A stretch of DNA of 42,119 nt, from NCBI GenBank assembly GCA_003138895.1, contig PLHJ01000019.1, forward strand, positions 27,144 to 69,262, given 5' to 3'. A program made the position numbers and the translations under genes. Each line of letters begins with the position of its first letter. Positions within the stretch are counted from its first letter, which is position 1. This document shows positions 42,055-42,119 of this stretch, in pieces. The DNA comes from Acidimicrobiaceae bacterium (GTDB lineage Bacteria; Actinomycetota; Acidimicrobiia; Acidimicrobiales; RAAP-2). Below the pieces are notes generated by a model, which saw only the letters and a list, made by a program, of their open reading frames with translations, ran no database searches and was not told where the DNA came from.

Positions 42055-42119
42055 TGACGAAGAATGCACTTGAGCTTTATTTGATGGGTCGAAAGCTCGC
42101 GAAATTGGGCATGGAAACC
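42055..42119 (+). CDS. Start of an unidentified gene, cut by window edge
   Basis: An ATG at 42055 opens a frame that runs to the end of the window (21 codons: MTKNALELYLMGRKLAKLGM and on). The short helical start would suit a winged-helix regulator such as a MarR-family protein, but this is too little to name it. A TAGTCT hexamer ends one base before the ATG, closer than at the leaderless genes in this window, so the true start may lie a few codons further on. Confidence 0.45.

Overview
This window looks like an actinobacterial chromosome close to the replication origin. The gene order trxA-trxB-...-murJ-DUF6049-cca, then ino1-padR-DUF5318, then rpsF-ssb-rpsR-rplI-dnaB is the order known near dnaA in Streptomyces, and the same blocks flank oriC in mycobacteria. 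A Ddn-type F420-dependent protein, a myo-inositol phosphate synthase and many apparently leaderless genes (TAnnnT about 6-8 bases before the start codon) also fit Actinobacteria. Base composition is moderate, not the very high GC of Streptomyces, which would suit a member of the Acidimicrobiia, but the class is an inference. There are no rRNA or tRNA genes, CRISPR arrays, insertion sequences or integrases that I can see.

Region 1 (1-7494): a minus-strand operon runs DUF6049 membrane-anchored protein, lipid II flippase murJ, degV, a small membrane protein, trxB and trxA (cut by the window edge); the divergent gene is the CCA-adding enzyme. Region 2 (7522-13923): padR and ino1 form a minus-strand pair; DUF5318-panB and then the rpsF-ssb-rpsR-rplI ribosomal operon run on the plus strand, the latter with a structured leader and a strong terminator before dnaB.

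Region 3 (13924-33784) is ordinary metabolism plus small accessory units: an RHH-Doc toxin-antitoxin pair with a perfect operator palindrome, a Ddn-like protein, an SDR, rlmN, an MFS exporter, a three-gene 2-oxoacid dehydrogenase operon (E1alpha-E1beta-E2, no E3), a BCP peroxiredoxin, an orphan response regulator, a DUF4389 membrane protein, a zinc alcohol dehydrogenase, a PEBP protein, a solitary putative DNA adenine methyltransferase, a YjbR protein, Ohr, an APC permease, a DFR-like reductase, a sphingosine-1-phosphate-lyase-like PLP enzyme and a divergent IlvD/Edd dehydratase.

Region 4 (33785-42119) is the least ordinary. It carries a 1211-residue protein joining a secreted N-terminus, four fibronectin-III domains, a Pro-Thr linker and an Ig-like domain to about ten C-terminal membrane helices, and a 582-residue secreted protein joining a poly-glycine domain, two InlB-type repeats and a degenerate OmpA-like end. 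Between and after them lie a VOC protein, a ferritin-like protein and a peptidase S51. The last 500 bases have a strong promoter but no convincing gene until a partial ORF at the right edge.
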